A stretch of 64,000 nt of DNA from an uncultured Stenotrophomonas sp. (GCF_913778665.1 NZ_CAJYVQ010000008.1:372001-436000); one strand, 5' to 3'; positions 8,611 through 18,580 are shown, numbered from the stretch's first letter. Notes: generated by a model from the letters alone, not told the origin. A program made the numbers and translations.

Positions 8611-8626
8611 TGGCACGCAACCTGCG
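8611..8626 (+). promoter_or_regulatory. sigma-54 promoter of pilA
   Basis: TTGGCACG followed by four bases and CTGCG matches the -24/-12 consensus (TGGCAC-N5-TTGC) with one mismatch and exact spacing. Transcription should begin near 8637 and leave a leader of about 88 bases before the pilA ATG. A PilS/PilR pair is encoded nearby. Confidence 0.8.
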
Positions 8627-8724
8627 TTGATCCACCCGCAGGGGCAGGACCCGCTCAGCCGACCATCGGTCGGATCGATCCTGTCCGCTGACATCAACCA
8701 CCACTATCTTGGGGATGTACCAAA

Positions 8725-9153
8725 ATGAAGAACCAGAAGGGCTTCACCCTTATCGAACTGATGATCGTCGTTGCGATCATCGCCATCCTGGCTGCCATCG
8801 CTCTGCCGGCGTATCAGGACTACACCGTCCGCGCGCGTGTCTCGGAAGCCTCCGTCATCGCTGCTGGCGCCAAGGTGACTGTTGCCGAGAACATCGCCAA
8901 CAACGGCGGCGCGCTGCCGGCTGACGCCTGCGTCGGTGTCGACACCACGATCCCGGCCGACAACCCGAACGTTGCCTCGATGACCTGCACTGCCAATTCC
9001 GGCGCGATCCAGGTCACCATGACCACTGACAAGGGCAAGGGCACCATCCTGACCTACACCCCGACCGCCCAGTCGGGCGCAGTGGGCACCACCTGGCGTT
9101 GCGTGGGCAGTGGTAGCGCTGCGAAGTACTACCCGGCGGAATGCCGTTCGTAA
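8725..9153 (+). CDS. pilA: type IV major pilin PilA (first copy)
   Basis: The 142-residue type IVa prepilin has a short basic leader (MKNQKG), a processed Phe+1 and Glu+5 ([17 protein letters not shown]), then the usual [12 protein letters not shown] helix. Four Cys (DACVGVD, MTCTAN, WRCVG, AECRS) include the C-terminal disulfide-loop pair. PilD should cleave after Gly6. It has its own sigma-54 promoter and terminator, so it can be expressed on its own at high level. The first 42 residues are almost the same as in the second pilin; the surface-exposed part differs. Confidence 0.96.
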   Translation: MKNQKGFTLIELMIVVAIIAILAAIALPAYQDYTVRARVSEASVIAAGAKVTVAENIANNGGALPADACVGVDTTIPADNPNVASMTCTANSGAIQVTMTTDKGKGTILTYTPTAQSGAVGTTWRCVGSGSAAKYYPAECRS

Positions 9154-9177
9154 TAGCGGCTTCTTAGCTCACTCAGA

Positions 9178-9205
9178 GAACCCCGCTTAGGCGGGGTTCT
9201 TTGTT
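9178..9205 (+). terminator. Rho-independent terminator of pilA
   Basis: GAACCCCGC, TTAG, GCGGGGTTC is a perfect 9-base stem followed by TTTGTT, 24 bases after the pilA stop. Confidence 0.9.
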
Positions 9206-9261
9206 GGAGTCCGGGGGATACGTCAAATTTTGAAGGTCGTGCCTATTGGGGAGGCACACAT

Positions 9262-9678
9262 ATGCGCGCAAATAGGGGATTTACGCTCATCGAGTTGATG
9301 ATTGTGGTCGCAATCATTGCAGTTCTGGCAGCGATCGCGTTGCCAGCGTATCAAGACTACACCGTGCGGGCCAGGGTTTCAGAGGCGCTCCTGCTGGCAT
9401 CAGCGGCGAAAGTCACCGTCACTGAAAATGTCAATAACATTAATAGGTTGGATGCAACGGCTTGCGTCGGCGTCGACGATACAGGCGCGGCTACAAAGAA
9501 CGTGGGCTCGTTGACCTGTACGGGCAACGGCGTACTCACTGTAGTCACGACTGAGATTGCAGGGCAAGTGACGTTGCAACTCGCGCCCGCCTACAATCCA
9601 AACGAAGTCATTCGTTGGACCTGCACGCGAATTGCGGGGCCCGACAAGTTTGTTCCATCGGAGTGTCGGTCTTCCTGA
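9262..9678 (+). CDS. second type IV pilin, AT-richer paralogue
   Basis: The 138-residue prepilin has leader MRANRG, then [17 protein letters not shown] with Glu+5, the same [13 protein letters not shown] segment and the same four-Cys layout as the pilin just upstream (TACVGVD, LTCTGN, WTCTR, SECRS). A GGGGAGG ribosome site precedes the ATG. No sigma-54 site is visible between the pilA terminator and this gene. Base composition drops here and codon choice shifts (TTG, AGG and AAT appear), in contrast to pilA. It may be an alternative major pilin or a variable pilin acquired with the next gene. Confidence 0.92.
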   Translation: MRANRGFTLIELMIVVAIIAVLAAIALPAYQDYTVRARVSEALLLASAAKVTVTENVNNINRLDATACVGVDDTGAATKNVGSLTCTGNGVLTVVTTEIAGQVTLQLAPAYNPNEVIRWTCTRIAGPDKFVPSECRSS

Positions 9679-9760
9679 TGCCGAGTAAATAGCAGGGTAG
9701 CTCACGGAAGAGTGTGATCCTTCGCCAGAATTTGGTGGCGAATGGCATGGGGAGATAGGA

Positions 9761-11905
9761 ATGCAAAGCGAGAGGTTCTCGCAGTGGGGGCGGCTGATGA
9801 ACGTCTCGGCGATCGCTCGCCAGTGCGTCTGTGCAGCAATTGTCGGCATGGCACTCCTGCTGGTGCAGTTGTGGCAGATCGTTGAGAACTTCGGACTGAA
9901 CAGCGGTGGCGTAAAGAACAACGTGATGCAGATGCAGATCGCGGCACAGATTGCTTCTGATCCGTTGACGGCTGCTGCAATCGTGGCGTTCGCGCTGCTT
10001 GCAGTGATTAGTCATCTGCTGCTTGCTCTGGGCGCGGTGGCTGTGTACAGGGGCGGCTGCAGGGTTGTTGCACCTGCCCGCCGGGATTCTCTACTCCTTT
10101 ATCTTGCTTTTCTGACAGCGGTGATGGTTTCGGCCATCTTGGCCAATCAGTGGCTGTACCCTCTGTCAGAGGCATTTGCATTCATGGACTTGCTTCTGGT
10201 CCAGACATGCTCGCCCTTATTGCTTGGGCTGTTGTGTCTGCTGTGCGGCGGGATGTTGCTTGCATCGATGATCACGCTTGTGCAGCACTTCCCGCGGGTG
10301 TCGTATGCGCTTGTGCCTATGCTGGCGATGATTGCAGGTGGCCCGTTACTTTGGCAGCTCCTGCCTGCAGTGAAGGCAGGGGATTCGGCACGTAGCCAGC
10401 CGGATGTCATCATCTTGGGAATCGACTCTCTCCGACCCGATTTCATCCCTGCGTATGGGCAATTTCCAGCTCGTTTGACACCTGCTATCGATCGAGCACT
10501 GGAGCGAGCGGTGATCTTGAGGGATGCAAGAACTCCTCTGGCGCGTACATTTGTGTCTTATTCAAGCATCCTCACCGGACAGAATCCGGTCAATAACGGC
10601 GTCCGGTTCAATCTTCATCCCAGGTCAGATTTTGGTCGCGACAACACAATCGCTTGGGCTCTCAAGGAGCGCGGTTATCAGACATTGTTCGCGATGGATG
10701 AATCGAGGTTCGCCAACTTCGACGCGAGCTTCGGGTTCGATGTGCTGGTGGGGCCAACGCCTGGGGCATTGGACTTTGTTGTAGGTGGCACATTTGACAC
10801 GTTTGCTACCAATTTGCTTCTATCGGTCCTGCCGACAACAAGCGCGTTGAGTCCGGTCAAGGGCAATCGCGCCGCCTATCGCAGTTACAGGTTGAGCGAT
10901 CATCCGCAGCGCGTCATCCGCGAGCTGCGGGATCTCTCGCCTGACAAGCCCTTGTTCATGATGGGTCACCTTTGTCTGCCTCACTGGCCCTATCTGCCAA
11001 GTGACGTGCATGGTGACGATCTGCCCGCTTGGATCCGGGAAGTCAATGGCTACGCGGATGCGCCAGCTCAGTATCTTCGCGCGTTACAAGGTGTGGATGG
11101 ACAGTTCCAAACCATCTGGAATGAGCTGGAGGCCCAAGGTCGGCTCGCCAATGCTGTAGTGGTTGTGCTCTCCGACCATGGCGAGGATTTCGCGATGGAG
11201 CGAGATCGGCTCGCAGCGAATGACCCAACTCGGCCGGATTTCCGGTTCTTTGGCCATGGGAACTTTGCTCTCTCCAGAGCGCAGAATCACGTGGTCATGG
11301 CCATTCAACAGTATCGCGATGGGCGACCACTTTGGGCGCCAAGGACGATGAATGGTGCCGCATCCACGATCGATGTCGCACCGACGTTGCTGGATCTCGT
11401 TGGTGCGCAGACAGACCGTTTGGAGGGGCAATCGTGGAAACAGGCGCTCGACCAACTCGGGCATCTGCCTGAGGACCGGATCCGCTTTTTCGAGAATGGA
11501 ATCCGATCCGCTGGCGTGGAGCGAGCGCAGATCGACGAAAGGGCTGTCGCTGGCGAGATGTCGTATCTGTATCGAGTCACGCCCGATATGCGCTTTGAGA
11601 TCCGACCTGACCTGATTCCTGGAAAGCTTGCGGAGAAACAGAGGGGCGCTGTGCGAGGAAATGTCGGCGTGATGACTGATCCTCCGATAGGATTCGATAT
11701 CCAGGCATCTGCGCCGTGTTGGCAGGTTGTTGACTACACCGCTCGGACAATGGGATGTACTGGCTATCCGTCCGATATCATTGGCGTTTGGGAGCTGCAG
11801 GCCGCCGTATGTCGACATTTCCGCGATGACCCCGGATTCGAGGCCGCCTGGTGTCGCAGTAGCAAGCCAGTTGCGGAAGAAGAGGAGATCGTCAAGGAAG
11901 GGTAG
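9761..11905 (+). CDS. membrane-anchored sulfatase-fold protein with Thr nucleophile; probable pilin- or envelope-modifying phosphotransferase
   Basis: The protein has 714 residues: about five N-terminal membrane helices (to about residue 205), then a periplasmic alkaline-phosphatase/sulfatase-type domain. Visible metal-site residues are Asp222 (GIDSLRPDF), the H-x4-H-P-Y-like HLCLPHWPY near 403-410, and Asp472-His473 (LSDHGED). Where sulfatases have Cys/Ser in the C-x-P-S-R motif, this protein has Thr263 in ARTFVSYSSILTG. That is the arrangement of phosphoethanolamine and phosphoglycerol transferases (EptA, LtaS), so a transferase is more likely than a sulfatase. A strong GGAGATAGGA site precedes the ATG. 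It is AT-rich and sits directly after a pilin, so modification of that pilin is a reasonable inference. Confidence 0.8.
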   Translation: MQSERFSQWGRLMNVSAIARQCVCAAIVGMALLLVQLWQIVENFGLNSGGVKNNVMQMQIAAQIASDPLTAAAIVAFALLAVISHLLLALGAVAVYRGGCRVVAPARRDSLLLYLAFLTAVMVSAILANQWLYPLSEAFAFMDLLLVQTCSPLLLGLLCLLCGGMLLASMITLVQHFPRVSYALVPMLAMIAGGPLLWQLLPAVKAGDSARSQPDVIILGIDSLRPDFIPAYGQFPARLTPAIDRALERAVILRDARTPLARTFVSYSSILTGQNPVNNGVRFNLHPRSDFGRDNTIAWALKERGYQTLFAMDESRFANFDASFGFDVLVGPTPGALDFVVGGTFDTFATNLLLSVLPTTSALSPVKGNRAAYRSYRLSDHPQRVIRELRDLSPDKPLFMMGHLCLPHWPYLPSDVHGDDLPAWIREVNGYADAPAQYLRALQGVDGQFQTIWNELEAQGRLANAVVVVLSDHGEDFAMERDRLAANDPTRPDFRFFGHGNFALSRAQNHVVMAIQQYRDGRPLWAPRTMNGAASTIDVAPTLLDLVGAQTDRLEGQSWKQALDQLGHLPEDRIRFFENGIRSAGVERAQIDERAVAGEMSYLYRVTPDMRFEIRPDLIPGKLAEKQRGAVRGNVGVMTDPPIGFDIQASAPCWQVVDYTARTMGCTGYPSDIIGVWELQAAVCRHFRDDPGFEAAWCRSSKPVAEEEEIVKEG

Positions 11906-12099
11906 AGATAGGCTGAGCGTCGTATGATCTGGGTGTTTCGTTCGGTAGCTCTCCAAAAGCAGTCGTTGGTGGGCTATCAAGACAAGGACCAAAAGCTTAA
12001 ATGGGTTCTGATGTGCATGGAGCATCTACATCGCCCCTCATGTAGGCCGCTTCGCGGGAAATCCGCAACAAGGGCTTTAAATCCAATCAAGAGGGCATC

Positions 12100-13830
12100 A
12101 TGAACACCGCTACCACCACCAACCTGGTCGGAATCACCGGCCTGGCCCGCCGCCTGGTCCAGGACGGTGCCCTCGACGAGGCCGCCGCCCGCGACGCCAT
12201 GGCCAAGGCCGCCGCCGCCCGCCAGCCGCTGCCGCAGTGGTTCGCGCAGAACAAGCTGGTCAGCGCCTCGCAGCTGGCCGCCGCCAACGCGGTCGAGTTC
12301 GGCATGCCGTTGTTCGATGTGTCCACCTTCGACGCCGGCCAGAACGCGATGAATCTGGTCAGCGAGGAGCTGCTGCGCAAGCACAATGTGCTGCCGCTGT
12401 TCAAGCGTGGTGGCAAGCTGTTCGTCGGCACCAGCAACCCGACCCACTCGCTGGATGAGATCAAGTTCCACACCAACCTGGTGGTCGAGCCGATCCTGGT
12501 CGACGAGGACCAGATCCGCCGCACGCTGGAGCAGTGGCATGCCAGCCATGACACGCTCGGTGATTCGCTGGGCGGTGACGACGAAGGCATGGGCAACCTG
12601 GAGGTAGCTGCGGGCGATGAGGATCTCGGCGCCGGCAGCGATTCCGGCATCGATGCCAAGGGCGACGACACCCCAGTAGTGAAGTTCGTCAACAAGGTGC
12701 TGGTCGATGCAATCCGCAAGGGCGCTTCGGACATCCACTTCGAGCCCTACGAAGACGATTACCGCGTGCGCCTGCGCATCGACGGCCTGCTGAAGATGGT
12801 CGCGCGTGCGCCGGTGAAGTTGAACCAGCGCATCGCGGCGCGCCTGAAGGTGATGGCGCAGCTGGACATCGCCGAAAAGCGCGTGCCGCAGGACGGCCGC
12901 ATCAAGCTCAATCTGTCCAAGACCAAGCAGATCGATTTCCGTGTCAGCACGCTGCCGACGCTGTTCGGCGAGAAGGTGGTGCTGCGTATCCTGGACGGCA
13001 GCGCAGCCAAGCTGGGCATCGACAAGCTGGGCTACGAGCCGGACCAGCAGAAGCTGTTCCTGGATGCGATCCACAAGCCGTACGGAATGGTGCTGGTGAC
13101 CGGCCCGACCGGTTCGGGCAAGACAGTGTCGCTGTATACCGCGCTGGGCATCCTCAACGACGAGACGCGCAACATCTCCACCGCCGAAGATCCGGTGGAA
13201 ATCCGCCTGCCCGGCGTCAACCAGGTACAGCAGAACAACAAGCGGGGCATGACCTTTGCCGCTGCGCTGCGCTCGTTCCTGCGACAGGATCCGGACATCA
13301 TCATGGTCGGCGAAATCCGTGACCTGGAGACGGCGGAGATCGCGATCAAGGCGGCGCAGACTGGTCACATGGTGCTGTCGACGCTGCACACCAACGATGC
13401 GCCGCAGACCATCGCGCGCCTGATGAACATGGGGATCGCGCCGTACAACATCACCAGCTCGGTGACGTTGGTGATCGCCCAGCGCCTGGCACGCCGGTTG
13501 TGCGGCAACTGCAAGAAGCGTTCGGAGCTTCCGGCGCATGCGCTGCTGGCCGAAGGGTTCACCCAGGCGCAGCTGGATGCGGGCATCGAGCTGTATGAGG
13601 CGGTGGGCTGCGACGAGTGTACCGAGGGCTACAAGGGCCGTACCGGTATCTACCAGGTGATGCCGATGACCGATGAAATCGCCACCATCGTGCTGGCCGG
13701 TGGCAACGCACTGCAGATTGCCGATGCCGCGCAGCAGATCGGGGTGAACGACCTGCGGCAGTCAGCGTTGAAGAAGGCCGCGGCAGGCATCACCAGCCTG
13801 GCCGAGATCAACCGAGTCACCAAGGATTGA
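12100..13830 (+). CDS. pilB: type IV pilus extension ATPase PilB
   Basis: The 576-residue GspE-type ATPase powers pilus extension from the cytoplasmic face of the inner membrane. An N-terminal MshEN domain (about residues 40-150) precedes the catalytic core. That core has a Walker A GPTGSGKT at about 335-342, a Walker B IIMVGEIRD and an Asp box. A zinc-binding pair of CxxC motifs lies at 468-471 and 504-507. AAGAGGG precedes the ATG. The gene lies 194 bases downstream of the AT-rich pilin/phosphotransferase pair, in normal high-GC sequence, and should work with PilC and PilD encoded to its left. Confidence 0.96.
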   Translation: MNTATTTNLVGITGLARRLVQDGALDEAAARDAMAKAAAARQPLPQWFAQNKLVSASQLAAANAVEFGMPLFDVSTFDAGQNAMNLVSEELLRKHNVLPLFKRGGKLFVGTSNPTHSLDEIKFHTNLVVEPILVDEDQIRRTLEQWHASHDTLGDSLGGDDEGMGNLEVAAGDEDLGAGSDSGIDAKGDDTPVVKFVNKVLVDAIRKGASDIHFEPYEDDYRVRLRIDGLLKMVARAPVKLNQRIAARLKVMAQLDIAEKRVPQDGRIKLNLSKTKQIDFRVSTLPTLFGEKVVLRILDGSAAKLGIDKLGYEPDQQKLFLDAIHKPYGMVLVTGPTGSGKTVSLYTALGILNDETRNISTAEDPVEIRLPGVNQVQQNNKRGMTFAAALRSFLRQDPDIIMVGEIRDLETAEIAIKAAQTGHMVLSTLHTNDAPQTIARLMNMGIAPYNITSSVTLVIAQRLARRLCGNCKKRSELPAHALLAEGFTQAQLDAGIELYEAVGCDECTEGYKGRTGIYQVMPMTDEIATIVLAGGNALQIADAAQQIGVNDLRQSALKKAAAGITSLAEINRVTKD

Positions 13831-13900
13831 GGTAGATCAACGCCGCGCGTGGATAGCGCGGCCCCACTCACCGCGCGGCCGAGCATGGGCTCGGCTCTAC
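13830..13900. repeat. two adjacent SMAG-type repeats between pilB and pilR
   Basis: GTAGATCAACGCCGCGCGTGGAT begins at 13832, and a second unit ending GGCTCGGCTCTAC (read in reverse, GTAGAGCCGAGCC) runs to 13900. The TAG of the second unit's GTAG is the pilR stop codon. Confidence 0.7.
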
Positions 13901-15270
13901 TCCATCCCCAGCTTCTTCAGCTTGTAGCGCAGCGCGCGGAAGGTGATGCCCAGCTGCGCGGCGGTGCGGGTCTTGTTCCAGCGGTTCTCTTCCAGCGCGC
14001 GCTGGATGGCGCTGCGCTCAAGCTGCTCGATGTACGAGGGCAGGGCCGCGCTGCCTGGCTGCAGGTCGGCCACCGCTTCGGCGGGCGCAGCGCTGCCGGG
14101 TGCGCGCGGGGCGTGCTGCGGCAGGCGAAGGTCGTCGGCGCCGATGCAGTCTTCCTCGGCCAGGGCCAGAGCGCGTTCCAGGATGTTCTCCAGCTCGCGT
14201 ACGTTGCCGGGGAAGCCGTACTGCGCCAGTGCTTCCAGCGCCGATGGCGCCAGCAGCGGGGTGGCACGGCCGTGGCTGCGGGCCAGCCGTGTCAGCACCG
14301 CAGCTGCCAGTTCCGGCAGGTCCTGGCGGCGCTCGCGCAGCGGCGGCACCTTCAGTTCGATGACGTTGATGCGGTAGTAAAGATCGTGGCGGAAGCGCCC
14401 GTCCTCGACCAGCTCGGCCAGGTCCTTGTGGGTGGCCGAGAGGATGCGCACGTCCACCGGCTCTTCGTTGGCGGCGCCGACCGCGCGTACCGACTTCTCC
14501 TGGATCGCGCGCAGCAGCTTCACCTGCATCTGCAGCGGCAGCTCGGCCACTTCGTCCAGGAACAGGGTGCCGCCATGCGCGGCCTGGAACAGGCCGGGCT
14601 TGTCGGCATGCGCGCCGCTGAAGCTGCCCTTGCGGTGGCCGAAGAACTCGCTCTCCATCAGCTCGCCGGGAATGGCGCCGCAGTTGACCGGCACGAACGG
14701 GCCGGCCGCACGCGCGCCCTGGGCGTGGATGGTGCGCGCGACCAGTTCCTTGCCGACTCCGGATTCGCCCAGGATGTAGACCGGTGCCTGGCTGCGCGCG
14801 ACCTTGCCGATGGTGGTACGCAGCACGTCCATGGCCGGCGAGTCGCCGAGCAGGCGCGCGCCCTGTTCGGCACTGGGACCGGGCGCGGGGCGCTCGGCGT
14901 TGTTGAGTTCCAGCGCGTGCTTGACCAGGCCGCGCAGCACCGAGATGTCCACCGGCTTGCTGACGAAGTCGAAGGCGCCGGCCTTCAGGGCTTCCACGGC
15001 CAGGTCCATGCTGCCGAAGGCGGTGATCATCGCCACCGGCGTGCGCGGGTAGTGCTGGGCGATCTCGCTGACCAGCTCGATGCCGTTACCATCCGGCAGC
15101 CGCATGTCGGTGATGCACAGGTCATATGGGTTGCTGGCCAGCAGCTCGCGCGCTTCGGCAAGGTTGGCGGCGGTACTGATGCGCAGCCCCATGCGGCCGA
15201 GGGTCAGTACCAGCAGTTCGCGGATATCGCGTTCATCGTCGACGACGAGGGCGCTGCGGGTTTCGTTCAT
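13897..15270 (-). CDS. pilR: NtrC-family sigma-54 activator PilR
   Basis: The protein has 457 residues: a receiver domain (phospho-Asp in CITDMRLPDG, about residue 54), a central AAA+ domain (Walker A GESGVGKE, GSFSGA in place of the canonical GAFTGA sigma-54 contact loop, Walker B GGTLFLDEV) and a C-terminal Fis-type helix-turn-helix (TRTAAQLGITFRALRYKLKK). It activates pilA transcription with sigma-54 after phosphorylation by PilS. A matching sigma-54 promoter lies at 8611. Its stop codon is supplied by a SMAG repeat. It starts 60 bases after the pilS stop, so the two are probably co-transcribed. Confidence 0.95.
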   Translation of the reverse strand: MNETRSALVVDDERDIRELLVLTLGRMGLRISTAANLAEARELLASNPYDLCITDMRLPDGNGIELVSEIAQHYPRTPVAMITAFGSMDLAVEALKAGAFDFVSKPVDISVLRGLVKHALELNNAERPAPGPSAEQGARLLGDSPAMDVLRTTIGKVARSQAPVYILGESGVGKELVARTIHAQGARAAGPFVPVNCGAIPGELMESEFFGHRKGSFSGAHADKPGLFQAAHGGTLFLDEVAELPLQMQVKLLRAIQEKSVRAVGAANEEPVDVRILSATHKDLAELVEDGRFRHDLYYRINVIELKVPPLRERRQDLPELAAAVLTRLARSHGRATPLLAPSALEALAQYGFPGNVRELENILERALALAEEDCIGADDLRLPQHAPRAPGSAAPAEAVADLQPGSAALPSYIEQLERSAIQRALEENRWNKTRTAAQLGITFRALRYKLKKLGME

Positions 15271-15330
15271 GGGCGTGAAAGATAAACGAGGGGGCTGGAT
15301 GCGACAAATGTTTGACGCACAGATTCGGAG

Positions 15331-16944
15331 TCAGTGCGGCAACAGCGTATGCGGGCCGGGCAGCACCAGGCGGAAGCAGGACCCTCCGGCCGGCACCGGG
15401 ATGTAGTCCAGGCGGGCCTGGTTGGCCCGACACAGCTCGCGGGCGATGTACAGGCCCAGCCCGGTGCCGTGCTCGGAGGTGGTGAAGAACGGACGGAACA
15501 ACTGCGCGGCCACGCTTTCGGGAATGCCCGGGCCGCGGTCCATCACGTCGATCACCGCGCTGCGCTCGTGCTGGGCCACGCGCAGGCGCACCCGCGCCGG
15601 CTGTTGGCCGATCCGCCCGTACTTCAGCGCGTTGTGCACCAGCACGGTCAGCACCTGGTACAGGTGGCGGGTATCGACCTGCGCCATCACCGAGGTGTCG
15701 TTGATGATCGGTTCGATGCTGTCCGTCTCCAGCGTCTGCCCCTGCTTGTACTCCAGCACGAAGCGGCGCACGAAGGCGGCCAGGTCGACGTTTTCGGGGG
15801 TGGCGCGTTCGCGCCGGGCCAGGCCCAGCACGCTTTCGACGATGCCGTTGGTACGCTGGCACTGCTGGCGGATGATCTGCAGCAGGCGGCGGTCACTCTC
15901 GTTGAAACCGGTGCCTTCTTCCAGCAGCTGCACGGCGTAGTTGATCGCGGCCAGCGGATTGCGGATCTCGTGCGCGAGGCTGGCCGAGAAGCGCCCCATC
16001 GCCGACAGGGTGAGCGATTCGGCGCGGCGCGAGACCACGCTGGAGTCGTCCAGGAACACCAGCGCCAGGTCGCTGCCGGCCAGCAGCCTTGCGAAGCGTG
16101 GCTGCACTTCAGGCTGGTCGGGATTGAGCTGCAGCGGCAGTTCGTCCTGCGCCCAGCCATTGCGCCAGCGCTGCAGGCGGCGGGCCAGTTCGGGCGCGGC
16201 GCTGGCCAGATCCAGGCGCCCGCTCTCGCCGTTGCCGTCATTGTCGCCGAGCAGCACCGAGGCGGCTTCATTGGCCAGGGTAATGCGGTTGTCGGCGTCG
16301 ACCACCAGCACACCGGTGCGCATGCGGCGGATGATCAGTTCGTTGATCTGGAACAGGTTGGCCACTTCGTCGCCGCGCTGGTTGGCCAGCTGCTGGTTGC
16401 GGCGTGCGCGGCTGCCGACCTGGTAACTGATGAAGGCCAGCGCCAGGTAGCTGGTGGCAAACATCGCCAGTTCGGCCAGGGTGCGCGTCGGGTCGCCGCC
16501 TTCCAGCAGCTTCCAGGTGTATTCGACGCCGGTGGCCAGGCTGGCGGCCAGCGCCAGGCCCAGGCCCAGGCTGAGCGGCAGCAGGGTGGCGGCGGCGGCA
16601 AGGTTGAACAGCAGCGACATCGAGATGCCGGCACTGGCGCCGGGCAGGGCATGCGACAGCAGGGTGGCGGCAACAATGTCCACCAGCACGCCACAGACCA
16701 CGATCGGGCGCAGCCAGCGCTCGTTGCGGCCGATCGCCAGGGCCAGCAGTGACAGCACCAGATAGATGGCGGCGACGGCATCGGCCAGGCGCGGGTGATG
16801 GGCCTCGCCGACCATGGCCGACAACGGGCTGTAGAGCAGGGCGGCGATGACCGTCGCGATCAGCACCCGGTACAGCGCGAAGAAGTACAGCTCACGCCGC
16901 GGGATCGATTCGATGCGGTCGATCAATGAAGCACTGGGTGACAC
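15331..16944 (-). CDS. pilS: sensor histidine kinase PilS
   Basis: The protein has 537 residues from a GTG at 16944 preceded by AAGGGGAG seven bases upstream; the open frame extends 25 residues further to a start without such a site. Six membrane helices in the first 190 residues are typical of PilS, where they sense pilin in the inner membrane. A PAS domain (MRTGVLVVDADNRITLANEAA), an H-box (SASLAHEIRNPLAAI), an N-box (VHNALKYG) and G-boxes (DRGPGIP, GTGLGLYIA) follow. It phosphorylates PilR. A 445-base noncoding stretch lies between this gene and sucC. Confidence 0.93.
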   Translation of the reverse strand: MSPSASLIDRIESIPRRELYFFALYRVLIATVIAALLYSPLSAMVGEAHHPRLADAVAAIYLVLSLLALAIGRNERWLRPIVVCGVLVDIVAATLLSHALPGASAGISMSLLFNLAAAATLLPLSLGLGLALAASLATGVEYTWKLLEGGDPTRTLAELAMFATSYLALAFISYQVGSRARRNQQLANQRGDEVANLFQINELIIRRMRTGVLVVDADNRITLANEAASVLLGDNDGNGESGRLDLASAAPELARRLQRWRNGWAQDELPLQLNPDQPEVQPRFARLLAGSDLALVFLDDSSVVSRRAESLTLSAMGRFSASLAHEIRNPLAAINYAVQLLEEGTGFNESDRRLLQIIRQQCQRTNGIVESVLGLARRERATPENVDLAAFVRRFVLEYKQGQTLETDSIEPIINDTSVMAQVDTRHLYQVLTVLVHNALKYGRIGQQPARVRLRVAQHERSAVIDVMDRGPGIPESVAAQLFRPFFTTSEHGTGLGLYIARELCRANQARLDYIPVPAGGSCFRLVLPGPHTLLPH

Positions 16945-17389
16945 GCCGGAACTCCCCTTCTGGCTGCCTGGAACTGGGTTTTGACGGCGGTGGCCGACAG
17001 CCGATGTTCCCCCGATCATCGGAATCGCGTTGCGTAGCCTCCAGCTTGCTCCACGGCTTCGGTCGAACCGGGCGCACGCCGTCGAGCGAACTCGACGCTA
17101 CCAGGGCGAGTATAGGCCCCGCGCAGCTCGGCGTGGTGCCGTTTGCAGGCGCCGGGCAGGTGGTTCGGCTGCGCAATCGGGCTGCCTGCCGATACCGGTG
17201 GCCTGGGCCGGCCCGGGCGCAACTACCTGAATGGCGGCGGAAATCTGCCCGGGTCTGGCCATTTGTCCATACTTCTTTGCGCCCCGGCGCCGGCTCGGCC
17301 ACAATAGTGGGCCCGCCGCGGTCCATGCCGGCGCCCCGCCGGGGCCCCTGAGGAATTGCGTGCGGTCGTTCCTATTCCCACGGTGACGC
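16945..17389. other. 445-base divergent intergenic region between pilS and sucC
   Basis: Open frames are present on both strands but their composition is not protein-like, and none has a good start site. One SMAG repeat (17081-17101) is recognisable. Promoters for pilS and sucC should lie here; I could not pick a convincing -35/-10 pair for either. Confidence 0.4.
17081..17101. repeat. SMAG-type repeat
   Basis: GTCGAGCGAACTCGACGCTAC, read in reverse, is GTAGCGTCGAG-TTCG-CTCGAC: the GTAG lead plus a short palindrome. Confidence 0.65.
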
Positions 17390-18559
<1,170 letters not shown>

Positions 18560-18580
18560 TACCGACACCAAGGAATTCCA

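Noticed and set aside
9761-11905. Calling this gene a sulfatase
   Set aside because: The Cys/Ser needed for formylglycine is replaced by Thr263, and N-terminal membrane helices fit a phosphotransferase better.
16926-17351. 141-codon frame in the pilS-sucC gap
   Set aside because: Composition is random-looking, it contains a SMAG unit, and there is no ribosome site.
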